A stretch of DNA of 64,000 nucleotides from Novosphingobium colocasiae (GTDB lineage Bacteria > Pseudomonadota > Alphaproteobacteria > Sphingomonadales > Sphingomonadaceae): the NCBI RefSeq assembly GCF_014652555.1, contig NZ_BMZA01000001.1, positions 296,147 through 360,146 on the forward strand. Reading direction: 5' to 3'. Position 1 is the stretch's first letter, and every line of letters begins with the position of its first letter. A program made the position numbers and the translations under genes. The notes under the pieces were generated by a model. That model searched no databases, was not told the DNA's origin, and worked only from the letters and a program-made list of their open reading frames with translations. Shown here piece after piece: positions 28,818 to 38,801 of the stretch.

Positions 28818-29567
28818 ATGGAGGCGGGTTTGCCGATGGATGCCAGGATCGGCGACAAGCCGCCGGCATCGCCGCTGGTCGAGGCGACACTGAGCCTGAT
28901 GCATGAAACCCTGCGCGGTCGGCTGGCCGCTTCGGGCCAGGACTGGGACACGTTCCGGGGCAGCGCCGAAGCTTTCACCGCCGCTGATGCGGCCGAGATC
29001 GAGCGGCGCGTCCTCTCGACCGGCTACCGGTTCGACTGGTCGGCGGGTATCTCGGTGGCGGAAGCGCCCGAAATCTACCGCCCGCGCGGCGATGGCGACC
29101 GGATCGACGAGAGTTTCGCGCATCCCGACGCGCCGCAGGGCGAGCCCGATGGCGAAGGACGGGCGCTGGCCGGAGTGGGCGATAACGTGGTCCGCCACGA
29201 AGCCGACCGGCGCGGCGTCGCCCGGTTCATCCGCACGAACGAACGGGTGCTGGATTACCTGACCAACGGGGTGCCCCCGGGCACCGTCGCGGTGATCGAC
29301 GATTCGGGCGGCACGCTGACCGCGCCGATCATCGAACAGTTTGCCGGGGTCATCTGCGCCGGCGGAACCGTCCGCTCGCACCTCGGCATCCTGACGCGCG
29401 AATACAACATTCCCTGCCTGATGAACGCCAAAATCGCCGGGATCGCCGACGGCGACACGGTGATTATCGAGGCGAGCGCGCAGGCCAAGACCACCGAAGA
29501 TTACCAGCAGGGTGTGGAACGGGTGGGCCGGGTGTGGCGGATCGTTCCAGAGGAAGCGGTGGCATGA
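28818..29567 (+). CDS. stand-alone PEP-synthase/PPDK swivel (phosphohistidine) domain protein
   Basis: A 249-residue protein whose C-terminal half is a PEP-utilising mobile domain. GGTVRSHLGILTREYNIPCL carries the phosphorylatable histidine at His188. The N-terminal 110 residues, including FDWSAGISVAEAPEIYRP, have no recognised fold. AAGGAGAG precedes the ATG at 28818. There is no ATP-grasp or PEP-binding part, so it must exchange phosphate with another protein, most likely the dikinase-like enzyme at 30188. It overlaps the next gene (ATGA). Phenylphosphate synthase of Thauera, which also splits PEP-synthase parts over several proteins, is the closest precedent known to me. Confidence 0.82.
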   Translation: MEAGLPMDARIGDKPPASPLVEATLSLMHETLRGRLAASGQDWDTFRGSAEAFTAADAAEIERRVLSTGYRFDWSAGISVAEAPEIYRPRGDGDRIDESFAHPDAPQGEPDGEGRALAGVGDNVVRHEADRRGVARFIRTNERVLDYLTNGVPPGTVAVIDDSGGTLTAPIIEQFAGVICAGGTVRSHLGILTREYNIPCLMNAKIAGIADGDTVIIEASAQAKTTEDYQQGVERVGRVWRIVPEEAVA

Positions 29568-30181
29568 GCGGGGCTGTGATCGACGAGCGCGATCTCGTGT
29601 TCCACGGCGTCGCGATCAAGCGCCACGCGGGTCCGGCCGCCATCGCCGAACTGGTCGGCCTGCCCGAACCGCGCGTGTCCGCGTTGCTGGACCAGGCCGT
29701 GGCAACCGGGCGGGTGGTGGATGCGGGCGGAGCCTATATCCTGGCACCGCTGACCCGGGTGGCGCTGGAAGGGCGCTACAGCCGCCACTTCGGCCACTTG
29801 CGCGCCGACAAGGCGTTTGAAACCGCCTATCTCGCGTTCGAACGGGTCAACAAGACGCTCAAGCAGGTCATCACCGACTGGCAGACCGTCACGATCGGCG
29901 GCAACAAGGTGGCCAACGACCACAGCGATCGCGCGCACGACGAAGACGTGATCGACCGGCTGGGTGAAATTCACGAACAGGTCGAGCCGATCCTGGCGGC
30001 GCTCTCGGCCCGATGGCCGCGCCTTGCCATCTACGCGCAGAAGCTGCTGGCCGCGCTCGAGGCCGCCGAGGATGGCGAGCACGAATGGGTCAGCGATATC
30101 CGTCGCGACAGCTACCACACCGTATGGTTCGAATTGCATGAGGACCTGCTCCGCGTCATGGGGCGGGTCCGGGAGGAATAA
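29564..30181 (+). CDS. unknown protein with winged-helix-like N-terminus
   Basis: A 205-residue protein that I do not recognise. Residues 15-60 (AIKRHAGPAAIAELVGLPEP then RVSALLDQAVATGRVVDAGG) resemble a winged helix. The rest is helical, with KAFETAYLAFERVNKTLKQV and DRLGEIHEQVEPILAALSARW. It lacks a signal peptide and membrane segments. It overlaps the swivel gene and stands 6 bases before the dikinase gene, so it is probably a subunit or adaptor of the same complex. A transcription factor role is less likely given the central operon position. Confidence 0.65.
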   Translation: MSGAVIDERDLVFHGVAIKRHAGPAAIAELVGLPEPRVSALLDQAVATGRVVDAGGAYILAPLTRVALEGRYSRHFGHLRADKAFETAYLAFERVNKTLKQVITDWQTVTIGGNKVANDHSDRAHDEDVIDRLGEIHEQVEPILAALSARWPRLAIYAQKLLAALEAAEDGEHEWVSDIRRDSYHTVWFELHEDLLRVMGRVREE

Positions 30182-30187
30182 GCCCTG

Positions 30188-31900
30188 ATGACTGCCGAGA
30201 ACTGGACCGTCCGCCTGGACGGATCGACGCTGCCTGACCGCCGCCTTATCGGCGGCAAGGCCTGGTCCATCGCCCTTATGCGGGCAATGGACCTGCCGGT
30301 GCCGCCGGCCTTCGTGATCACCACGCAGGCCTGCCTCGCCTATCTGGAGCAGGGCGCGTTTCCCGCCGGCCTCGAAGCGGAAATCGATGCCGGGCTGGCC
30401 TGGCTCGATGCCGCGACCGGCCGCCAGTTCGGCGGGGCGGAGCGGCCGCTGCTGCTCTCGGTCCGGTCGGGCGCGGCGATTTCGATGCCCGGGATGATGG
30501 ACACCGTGCTGAACCTGGGCATCGACGATGCCGCCGAAGCGGCACTGGCGGCGGAATCGGGCCTGCCCGATTTTGCCCGCGATACACACCGCCGGTTCCT
30601 GGAACTCTACGCCTCGATCGTGCTCAAGCTGCCGGTCGAACTCGACCATGGCGCCGCGCCGCAAAGCTGGCGCGAGCAGGTCGCTGCCCCGGCCACCCCG
30701 CGCGAGGCGCTGCTGGGCGCGGTGCGAGCGGTGTTCGAAAGCTGGAACACCCGCCGGGCCAAGCGCTACCGCGATCACAACAACATTCCCCACGATATGG
30801 GCACTGCGGTTACCATCCAGGCGATGGTGTTCGGCAACCTTGACGAGCACAGCGGCACCGGGGTTCTGTTCAGCCGCAATCCGCTGACCGGCGAACCGCT
30901 GCCCTACGGCGAATACCTGCCGCGTGCGCAAGGCGAGGACGTGGTCTCCGGCAAGTTCACGCCGCTCGGCCTCGATGCGATGGCGGCGATGGAGCCGGAG
31001 GCGCATGCCGCGCTGCTGGCTGCCTGCGCCCGGCTGGAGGCCGAGCACCGGGATATTCAGGATATCGAGTTCACGGTGCAGAGCGGCGTCCTTTATCTCC
31101 TGCAGGCCCGCTCGGCCAAGCGCGCGCCCGACGCGGCGGTGCGTGCGGCGGTGGACATGGTGGGCGAGGGCCTGATCGATGTCGGCCAGGCGCTGGCCCG
31201 GGTCAGCCCCGAACAGGTGCAGGCGCTGCTGCTGCCACGGCTGGGTTCCGGCGCGCTCGACGCGGCTGCGGTTGCCGCGCAGGGCGAGGGGGCCTGTCCC
31301 GGCGTTGCCTGCGGCGTGGTGGTGACCGACCCCGACGAGGCTGAAAGGCGCGCGCGCACCGGCGAAGCGGTGGTGCTGGTACGCTCGACCACCAGCCCAG
31401 ACGATATCCACGGGATGATCGCGGCAGTTGCCGTGGTCACCGAACAGGGCGGCTCCACTTCGCACGCCGCCGTCGTCAGCCGGGCCCTCGGGCGGCCGTG
31501 CGTGGTCGGCGTCGGCAAGGGTCCGCAACCCGGCGCGATCGTGACCGTCGATGGTGAAAGCGGGCGGGTCTATGCCGGGCAGTTGCCGGTAGAGATGCCC
31601 GATGAGGCGGCGGACGCGCGGCTTGCCCGGTTGATCGACTGGGCCCGCGCCCGCAGCACGGTTCAGGTGCTGCGTCCGGCCGATGCCGGGGGTGTCGAAG
31701 GCTGCGTCGATGTCGATGCGCAGTTGTCGGATGGCGAGGCGGATGGGCTCAAGAGCCTGCTGCATGGCGCGGTCGCGGCGAAAGGCGCGGCGCTCGCCAA
31801 TCCCGATACGGCGCGGCTGGCGCGGGCACAGGGCGTGCGCACCATCGTGACAGAGCCGGTCCTGCCGGCGCTGCTGGCGATGATCGAGGAGGTGGCCTGA
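30188..31900 (+). CDS. PPDK-like dikinase lacking the C-terminal PEP/pyruvate barrel
   Basis: A 570-residue protein that follows pyruvate phosphate dikinase through its nucleotide-binding domain (IGGKAWSIALMRAMDLPVPP; SVRSGAAISMPGMMDTVLNL) and its swivel domain (GGSTSHAAVVSRALGRPCVV, with catalytic His426). It then ends with about 100 unrelated residues instead of the 360-residue TIM barrel. It should be able to take phosphate from ATP onto His426 but cannot use pyruvate by itself. The acceptor is probably another subunit or a small alcohol-type substrate. Flanked by a second swivel protein and a carrier-like protein in one operon. Start: ATG at 30188, directly after a short gap. Confidence 0.88.
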   Translation: MTAENWTVRLDGSTLPDRRLIGGKAWSIALMRAMDLPVPPAFVITTQACLAYLEQGAFPAGLEAEIDAGLAWLDAATGRQFGGAERPLLLSVRSGAAISMPGMMDTVLNLGIDDAAEAALAAESGLPDFARDTHRRFLELYASIVLKLPVELDHGAAPQSWREQVAAPATPREALLGAVRAVFESWNTRRAKRYRDHNNIPHDMGTAVTIQAMVFGNLDEHSGTGVLFSRNPLTGEPLPYGEYLPRAQGEDVVSGKFTPLGLDAMAAMEPEAHAALLAACARLEAEHRDIQDIEFTVQSGVLYLLQARSAKRAPDAAVRAAVDMVGEGLIDVGQALARVSPEQVQALLLPRLGSGALDAAAVAAQGEGACPGVACGVVVTDPDEAERRARTGEAVVLVRSTTSPDDIHGMIAAVAVVTEQGGSTSHAAVVSRALGRPCVVGVGKGPQPGAIVTVDGESGRVYAGQLPVEMPDEAADARLARLIDWARARSTVQVLRPADAGGVEGCVDVDAQLSDGEADGLKSLLHGAVAAKGAALANPDTARLARAQGVRTIVTEPVLPALLAMIEEVA

Positions 31901-31901
31901 G

Positions 31902-32306
31902 ATGAGCGAGCTTGTCAGCGATACCCGCACGTTCCTGCGGCTGTTCCGCCATTCCGGGTACAAGGACATGCACATCCGGCTGGGCGATTACGAGGCGTTC
32001 TTCTCCTCGCCAGACGGCGCAGCGAATCCCTTGCTGGCGGGCGAAGTGACGGCAGGCGCAGACGCAGCGCCTGCGGGCGATCCCGGCGCAGACCTGATCG
32101 TGGTGGCCCCGCACATCGCCTCGTTCCTGTCCGCTCTGCCGGTCGGCAGCACCGTTGCGGCGGGCGAGGCCGTAGCCCGGATCGAGCTGCTCGGCGAAGA
32201 GATTGCCGTGCCGGCTGACCGCGCCGGCACCGTTAGCCAAGTGCTGGCCGAAGCTGGCGCGCTGGTCGAATATTCCGCGCCGCTGGTCCGCTTGCTGGCG
32301 GCCTGA
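31902..32306 (+). CDS. biotinyl/lipoyl-like carrier fold protein without acceptor lysine
   Basis: A 134-residue protein whose residues 60-132 fit the biotin carboxyl carrier fold (IVVAPHIASFLSALPVGSTV and AGTVSQVLAEAGALVEYSAP). The place of the biotinylated AMKM motif is taken by ELLGEE; no lysine is present there, and the only lysine is near residue 23. It therefore cannot carry biotin or lipoate in the usual way. It may be a structural subunit of the dikinase system. It lies one base after the dikinase stop codon. The N-terminal region with TRTFLRLFRHSGYKDMHIRL is not recognised. Confidence 0.75.
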   Translation: MSELVSDTRTFLRLFRHSGYKDMHIRLGDYEAFFSSPDGAANPLLAGEVTAGADAAPAGDPGADLIVVAPHIASFLSALPVGSTVAAGEAVARIELLGEEIAVPADRAGTVSQVLAEAGALVEYSAPLVRLLAA

Positions 32307-32369
32307 GCGCGCAGAAAAGGCGGCGGGACGATGTTTCGGCCTGCTCCGGCGGCTGTCCGCTGTCCGCGA

Positions 32370-33074
32370 TCAGGACATGCCGGGAAAGGCGCTGTCCGGC
32401 AGATCAAGCATCGTCCTGCGGGTGCCGTCGAAGTGCTTTTTGACGGCGAGATCGGCCTTTTTCGCGTCTCCGGCGATGATCGCCCGCGCGATCGGACCAT
32501 ATCCCGAAGCGTGGCGCTTGCGGTGGACTTCGGTCTGCACCGTCTCGATCTGCGCCCGCATCAGGTCGGTGCGCGAAAGCGGGATGACCCGGGCCAGTTC
32601 GCGGTTGCCGCCGATGTCGATCATCGCGTCGTAAAAGCGTCGGCGCGCTTCGAGATAGGTGGCGCGGTTGCCGCTGCGGGCGGCGGCCTCCAGATCGGCG
32701 TCGGCCCGTTCCATCTGGCTGCGCGTGGCGGGCGTGGTGCAGTTTTCCGCCGCCAGCCGGGCGGCCAGGCGTGCCAGCGGCTCCAGCGTATCGAGCAATT
32801 GCGCGACGGCGGTGCGATCCAGCAGGCCGATATAGGCCCCGCGATAACGGCTGAGGGTGACGATCCCGGCCGCCGCCAGGTGCTTGAGCGATTCACGCAG
32901 CGATCCCCGGCTGATGCCGAGCCGGCGCGTCAGATCGGGTTCGAGCAGGTGCTGGCCAGGCACGAACACGCCCGAACGGATGCCCTGGGTGATGGCGTCG
33001 GCGACCTTGTCGGTTGCGCTTTCCGGTTCCGCAGCAGCGCTGCGCGCAGATCCATTTGTCGCGGCGTTCGTCAT
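32370..33074 (-). CDS. GntR-family regulator with FCD domain, copy 2
   Basis: A 234-residue paralogue of the regulator at 27170-27847, with LEPDLTRRLGISRGSLRESL in the winged helix and an FCD domain behind. The start before TNAATNGS is favoured because GGAGGG lies 13 bases upstream; an ATG 21 bases earlier at 33095 has no such site and remains possible. It is convergent with the dikinase operon, and a near copy of the site-1 palindrome lies about 110 bases upstream of it. Two related regulators at both ends of one locus suggest cross-control. Confidence 0.9.
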   Translation of the reverse strand: MTNAATNGSARSAAAEPESATDKVADAITQGIRSGVFVPGQHLLEPDLTRRLGISRGSLRESLKHLAAAGIVTLSRYRGAYIGLLDRTAVAQLLDTLEPLARLAARLAAENCTTPATRSQMERADADLEAAARSGNRATYLEARRRFYDAMIDIGGNRELARVIPLSRTDLMRAQIETVQTEVHRKRHASGYGPIARAIIAGDAKKADLAVKKHFDGTRRTMLDLPDSAFPGMS

Positions 33075-33182
33075 CGTTGGTTCGGAGCCCTCCATGGGCG
33101 GGCATTACCGTTGCCGGGCCCTCGCGTCCATATCCCGGCACAAAGTCGCTGGATAGCCGGCTGCCCAAAGGAGACCCATTAC

Positions 33183-33195
33183 ATCGTCGAATGAT
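33183..33195. promoter_or_regulatory. probable GntR operator, site 2
   Basis: ATCGTCGAATGAT matches the inverted repeat at 28717-28729 at 11 of 13 positions. It lies upstream of the second GntR gene and could serve autoregulation or cross-regulation. Confidence 0.4.
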
Positions 33196-33250
33196 ATTGG
33201 CGAACGAACTGCACCCGCCACGCCGCGGTCGGGCGGGAGCGGGTGATCGC

Positions 33251-34738
33251 CTATTCCCAGTATCTTGCGCGGACGATGCGTTTCAGCAGCTTGCCGTTGG
33301 GATGGCGCGGCAACTCGCGATCGAAATCGATTTGCCGCGGCATCTTGATCCGGCCGATCTTGCCATCAAGCCAGCTCATCAACTCCCGCGCCAGGTCTTC
33401 CCCGGCATCGGCCCAATCGAGCGGCTGGACGACGGCGACCACCCGTTCGCCCATCTCCGCGTCCGGAGCGCCGATCACCGCGACATCCGCCACGCGCGGA
33501 TGCGTGACCAGCGCGTCCTCGATCTCCTGCGGGTAGATGTTGACCCCGCCCGAGATGATCATGAAACTCTGCCGGTCGGTCAGGTAGAGATAGCCTTCGG
33601 CATCCACCCGGCCGACATCGCCGAGCGTGGTCCAGCCATGGCGGTTGCGGCTTTGGCGGGTCTTCTCCGGGTCGCCGTGGTATTCGAAAGGTGCGCCATC
33701 GGCGAAATAGATCGCGCCCACTTCGCCGGTCGGCAGTTCTTCGCCGTCTTCCCCGCAGATGCGCACCTTGCCCCAGATCGCGCGACCGACAGAGCCCGGA
33801 TGGGCCAGCCAGTCCTGCGGACCGATCGCGGTAAGGCCGTTGGCTTCGGTGCCGGCATAGAATTCGTGGAGGATCGGCCCCCACCAGTCCATCATCGCGT
33901 GCTTGACCTCCACCGGACAGGGCGAGGCGGCGTGGTAGACCACCTGCAGCGATGAGTGATCGTAGCGCGCACGCACCTCTGCCGGCAGCTTGAGCATGCG
34001 GATGAAGTGGGTGGGCACGAACTGCGCATGGGTTACGCGATAGCGTTCGATCAGCGCCAGCACCGCCTCGGCATCGAACTTCTCCATCACGATCACAGTG
34101 CCGCCCAGCTTCTGGATCGTCATGCACCAGCGCAGCGGCGCGGCGTGATAGAGCGGGGCGGGGGACAGGAACACGCTGTCCTCGCGCATCGCCAGGCTGG
34201 TGCGGCCGAACTCGGTCAGCGCGTTGGTCTGGTCCAGCGGCCCTTCCGGCAAGGGCGGCCGGATGCCCTTGGGCCGCCCGGTGGTGCCCGACGAATAGAG
34301 CATGTCGTTACCGGGCGACGGGTCGGCGATCGGCGTTTCCGGAAACGGCGCGCGCTCTGCCAAGAAATCGCGCGCGCCGGGGGCGAACACGGTGATGCCG
34401 TCAGTCGGCAGGTCATCGGGCACCGGCATCGAGGCGACCAGCACGCGTGATCCCGAATCCGCCAGGATGAAGGCGATTTCGGGCACCGCAAGGCGGGTGG
34501 AGAGGCACGAGTAATACAGCCCGGCCCGCTGCGCCGCCCACACGATCTCGAAGAAGCGCGGCGTGTTCTCCAGCATCAGGGCAATGCCGTCGCCGCGTTT
34601 CAGACCGAGCGAACGCAGCAGGTGCGCGCCCTGGTTCGCGCGCGCCTCCAGCTCGGCATAGGTGATGGTCTCGCCGCTGCCGGCCATGATGACCGCCGCC
34701 TTGCCGGGGGTGCGGGTCGCGTGGATCGAAGGGTGCAT
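33251..34738 (-). CDS. acyl-CoA synthetase (AMP-forming)
   Basis: A 495-residue ANL-superfamily ligase that would activate a carboxylic acid with ATP and coenzyme A. The phosphate loop is LYSSGTTGRPKGI; the ribose-binding motif appears as GWTTLGDVGRVDAEGYLYLT; the C-terminal catalytic lysine is in RHPNGKLLKR. It is the last gene of the minus-strand acyl-CoA operon, 62 bases after the nitronate monooxygenase gene. The substrate is probably a branched or cyclic acid handled by the other enzymes, but it cannot be read directly. Confidence 0.9.
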   Translation of the reverse strand: MHPSIHATRTPGKAAVIMAGSGETITYAELEARANQGAHLLRSLGLKRGDGIALMLENTPRFFEIVWAAQRAGLYYSCLSTRLAVPEIAFILADSGSRVLVASMPVPDDLPTDGITVFAPGARDFLAERAPFPETPIADPSPGNDMLYSSGTTGRPKGIRPPLPEGPLDQTNALTEFGRTSLAMREDSVFLSPAPLYHAAPLRWCMTIQKLGGTVIVMEKFDAEAVLALIERYRVTHAQFVPTHFIRMLKLPAEVRARYDHSSLQVVYHAASPCPVEVKHAMMDWWGPILHEFYAGTEANGLTAIGPQDWLAHPGSVGRAIWGKVRICGEDGEELPTGEVGAIYFADGAPFEYHGDPEKTRQSRNRHGWTTLGDVGRVDAEGYLYLTDRQSFMIISGGVNIYPQEIEDALVTHPRVADVAVIGAPDAEMGERVVAVVQPLDWADAGEDLARELMSWLDGKIGRIKMPRQIDFDRELPRHPNGKLLKRIVRARYWE

Positions 34739-34800
34739 CCTCTTTCGCGCCTCTTGTCATGTGATGCGGGCTTGTTGCGTGTCTGTATGTCCGTGGGCCT

Positions 34801-36941
<2,141 letters not shown>

Positions 36942-36942
36942 C

Positions 36943-37734
36943 TCATGCTACTCCAGAAAAATCGGGCTTGCGCCGTTCTAGGAAGGCGCTGACGCCCTCG
37001 CGGCATTCGGCCGAGCCGCCGGCCACGGCGATGCGGCGCGTTTCGTTTTCGAGCTGGGTTTCCAGCGCGCTGTTCGTGCTTTCCAGCAGCAGCGCGCGCG
37101 CGCCGGCAGCGGCCCCGGTGGCGGAACGGGCAAGCTGGCGGGCCAATTTTGCGCCTTCTTCGGCCAACAGGTCGTCATCGACGGTACGGGTCACCATACC
37201 GATGTCGGCGGCGTCTTCGGCGCTAATGCGGCGGTTGGTCAGGATGATCTCCTGCGCCCGCCGCATGCCGACAAGGCGCGGCAGCAGCCACGACATGCCG
37301 CCGTCCGGGGTCAGACCGACAGCGCCATAGGCCGCCGTGAAATGCGCAGACCGGGCAGCGATGACGATATCGCCCGAAATGGCGAGGCTGAGCCCGGCCC
37401 CCGCTGCCGGGCCGTTTACCAGCACCAGCAGCGGCTTGGGCATGCGCAGGAACCGCGTCACCGCCATGTGCACGGTCCCGGCGAGGCGGCTGAGGAACGC
37501 CGGCACGCCATCCCCGGCAGCGGCGAAGGCGCTGATGTCACCGCCGCCGCAGAACAGCTTGCCGTTCCCGGTCAGCACCACGCAGCGGATCGCCGGGTCG
37601 CTGTCGCAGCGGATCGCGGCGTCGAGCAGGGCATCGGCCAGCGGCTGGCTGATGGTGTTGCCCGCCTGCGGGCGGTTGAGGGTGACGGTCGCCACTGCGC
37701 CATCGATGGTCAGCAGGACAGGGTTATCGCTCAT
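36943..37734 (-). CDS. enoyl-CoA hydratase/isomerase family protein
   Basis: A 263-residue crotonase. Oxyanion-hole segments are TGNGKLFCGGGDISAF and VNGPAAGAGLSLAISGDIVI. At the usual catalytic glutamates it has AYGAVGLTPDGGMSWLLPR, so the first Glu is missing and only Asp is near; isomerase rather than hydratase chemistry is possible. The ATG at 37734 has GGAG 8 bases before it and overlaps the APH stop. It is part of the SDR-to-ligase operon. Confidence 0.88.
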   Translation of the reverse strand: MSDNPVLLTIDGAVATVTLNRPQAGNTISQPLADALLDAAIRCDSDPAIRCVVLTGNGKLFCGGGDISAFAAAGDGVPAFLSRLAGTVHMAVTRFLRMPKPLLVLVNGPAAGAGLSLAISGDIVIAARSAHFTAAYGAVGLTPDGGMSWLLPRLVGMRRAQEIILTNRRISAEDAADIGMVTRTVDDDLLAEEGAKLARQLARSATGAAAGARALLLESTNSALETQLENETRRIAVAGGSAECREGVSAFLERRKPDFSGVA

Positions 37735-38801
37735 CGGCATTTCTCCATGGATCGGCGGGCCAGTGCCGAAAGGCGGGGCAGCGCCCGCGCGCGCTCCTGC
37801 GCATGGGCCGAAGCGGCGGTGCCGCGAATGACCCGGCCTTTGATGCCGTGGAAGATCGCCGCCAGCCGGAAATAATTGAAGGCGACGTAGAAATCCCAGT
37901 TGGCGATCCCGTCGCGCCCGGTGCGGGCACAGTAGGCCGCGACATATTCCTGCTCGGACGGAATGTTCAGCGCAGCAAGATCCGCCCCGCCTAGCCCGGC
38001 GACGATATCGGGCGGCATCTGGTACATCATCGCGTGATAGGCGAAATCGGCGAGCGGATGGCCGAGCGTCGAAAGCTCCCAGTCCAGCACCGCGATCACG
38101 CGCGGTTCGGTGGGGTGGAAGATCATGTTGTCGCAGCGGAAATCGCCGTGGACCACGCTGCTTTCCTCGCCCGCCGGGATGTTGGCGGGCAGCCATTCGA
38201 CCAGCGCGTCCATATCGGCATCGCGGCCGGCATCGGCGTCTTCGTGGTACTGCCGGGTCCAGCGCGCGATCTGGCGGGCGAAGTAGTTGCCGGGGCGGCC
38301 GTAATCGCCAAGGCCCAGCGCTTCGTAATCGATCGCGTGCAGCCGGGCGATGGTGGCGTTCATCGCATCGAAATAGGCCGGGCGCTCTTCGCGGCTGACG
38401 CCGGGGAAAGTCGCGTCCCAGAAGATCCGCCCTTCGACCATCGCCATGACATAGAACCAGGTGCCGATGACGCTTTCGTCCGTGCACAGGCCATAGACCC
38501 GCGCCACCGGAAAGCCGACGCTGCCCAGCGCGGTCAGGATGCGCGCTTCGCGGTCCACCGCGTGCGCGCCCTGCAGCGTCGCGCCCGGCGGCTTGCGCCG
38601 CAGCACATAGCTGCGGCCGTGCGTGACCAGCTTGTAGGTTGGGTTGGATTGTCCGCCCTTGAACTGCTCCACCGTGAGCGGCCCGGCATAGTCCGCCACA
38701 TGGGCTTCCATCCACCGGGCCAGCGCCGCCTCGTCGAAACGGTACGCCTCGCGAACCGGGGTGGTGCCGGCATTGGCGTCCTGTCCGGTCGCCTCGGTCA
38801 C
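37731..38801 (-). CDS. APH-type acyl-CoA kinase-like protein (LvaA/ACAD10-11 kinase-domain type)
   Basis: A 356-residue phosphotransferase-family protein with nucleotide-binding FKGGQSNPTYKLV and RSYVLRRKPPG, catalytic HGDFRCDNMIFH and metal-binding VLDWELSTLGHPLADFAYH. It begins at a GTG that overlaps the acyl-CoA dehydrogenase stop by 4 bases. The paired order of this kinase with an acyl-CoA dehydrogenase mirrors the fused human ACAD10/11 proteins and bacterial LvaA/LvaC, which phosphorylate and then eliminate a 4-hydroxyl group from 4-hydroxyacyl-CoA. I infer the same chemistry here. Confidence 0.88.
   Translation of the reverse strand: MTEATGQDANAGTTPVREAYRFDEAALARWMEAHVADYAGPLTVEQFKGGQSNPTYKLVTHGRSYVLRRKPPGATLQGAHAVDREARILTALGSVGFPVARVYGLCTDESVIGTWFYVMAMVEGRIFWDATFPGVSREERPAYFDAMNATIARLHAIDYEALGLGDYGRPGNYFARQIARWTRQYHEDADAGRDADMDALVEWLPANIPAGEESSVVHGDFRCDNMIFHPTEPRVIAVLDWELSTLGHPLADFAYHAMMYQMPPDIVAGLGGADLAALNIPSEQEYVAAYCARTGRDGIANWDFYVAFNYFRLAAIFHGIKGRVIRGTAASAHAQERARALPRLSALARRSMEKCR

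Noticed and set aside
28818..31900. Ordinary PEP synthase or pyruvate phosphate dikinase for gluconeogenesis
   Set aside because: The PEP/pyruvate-binding barrel is missing from both swivel-domain proteins and no other gene in the window supplies it.
29501..31975. An 824-codon open frame on the minus strand opposite the dikinase operon
   Set aside because: Composition is Arg/His/Gly-rich without any domain, a mirror of the well-supported genes on the other strand. Typical high-GC antisense frame.
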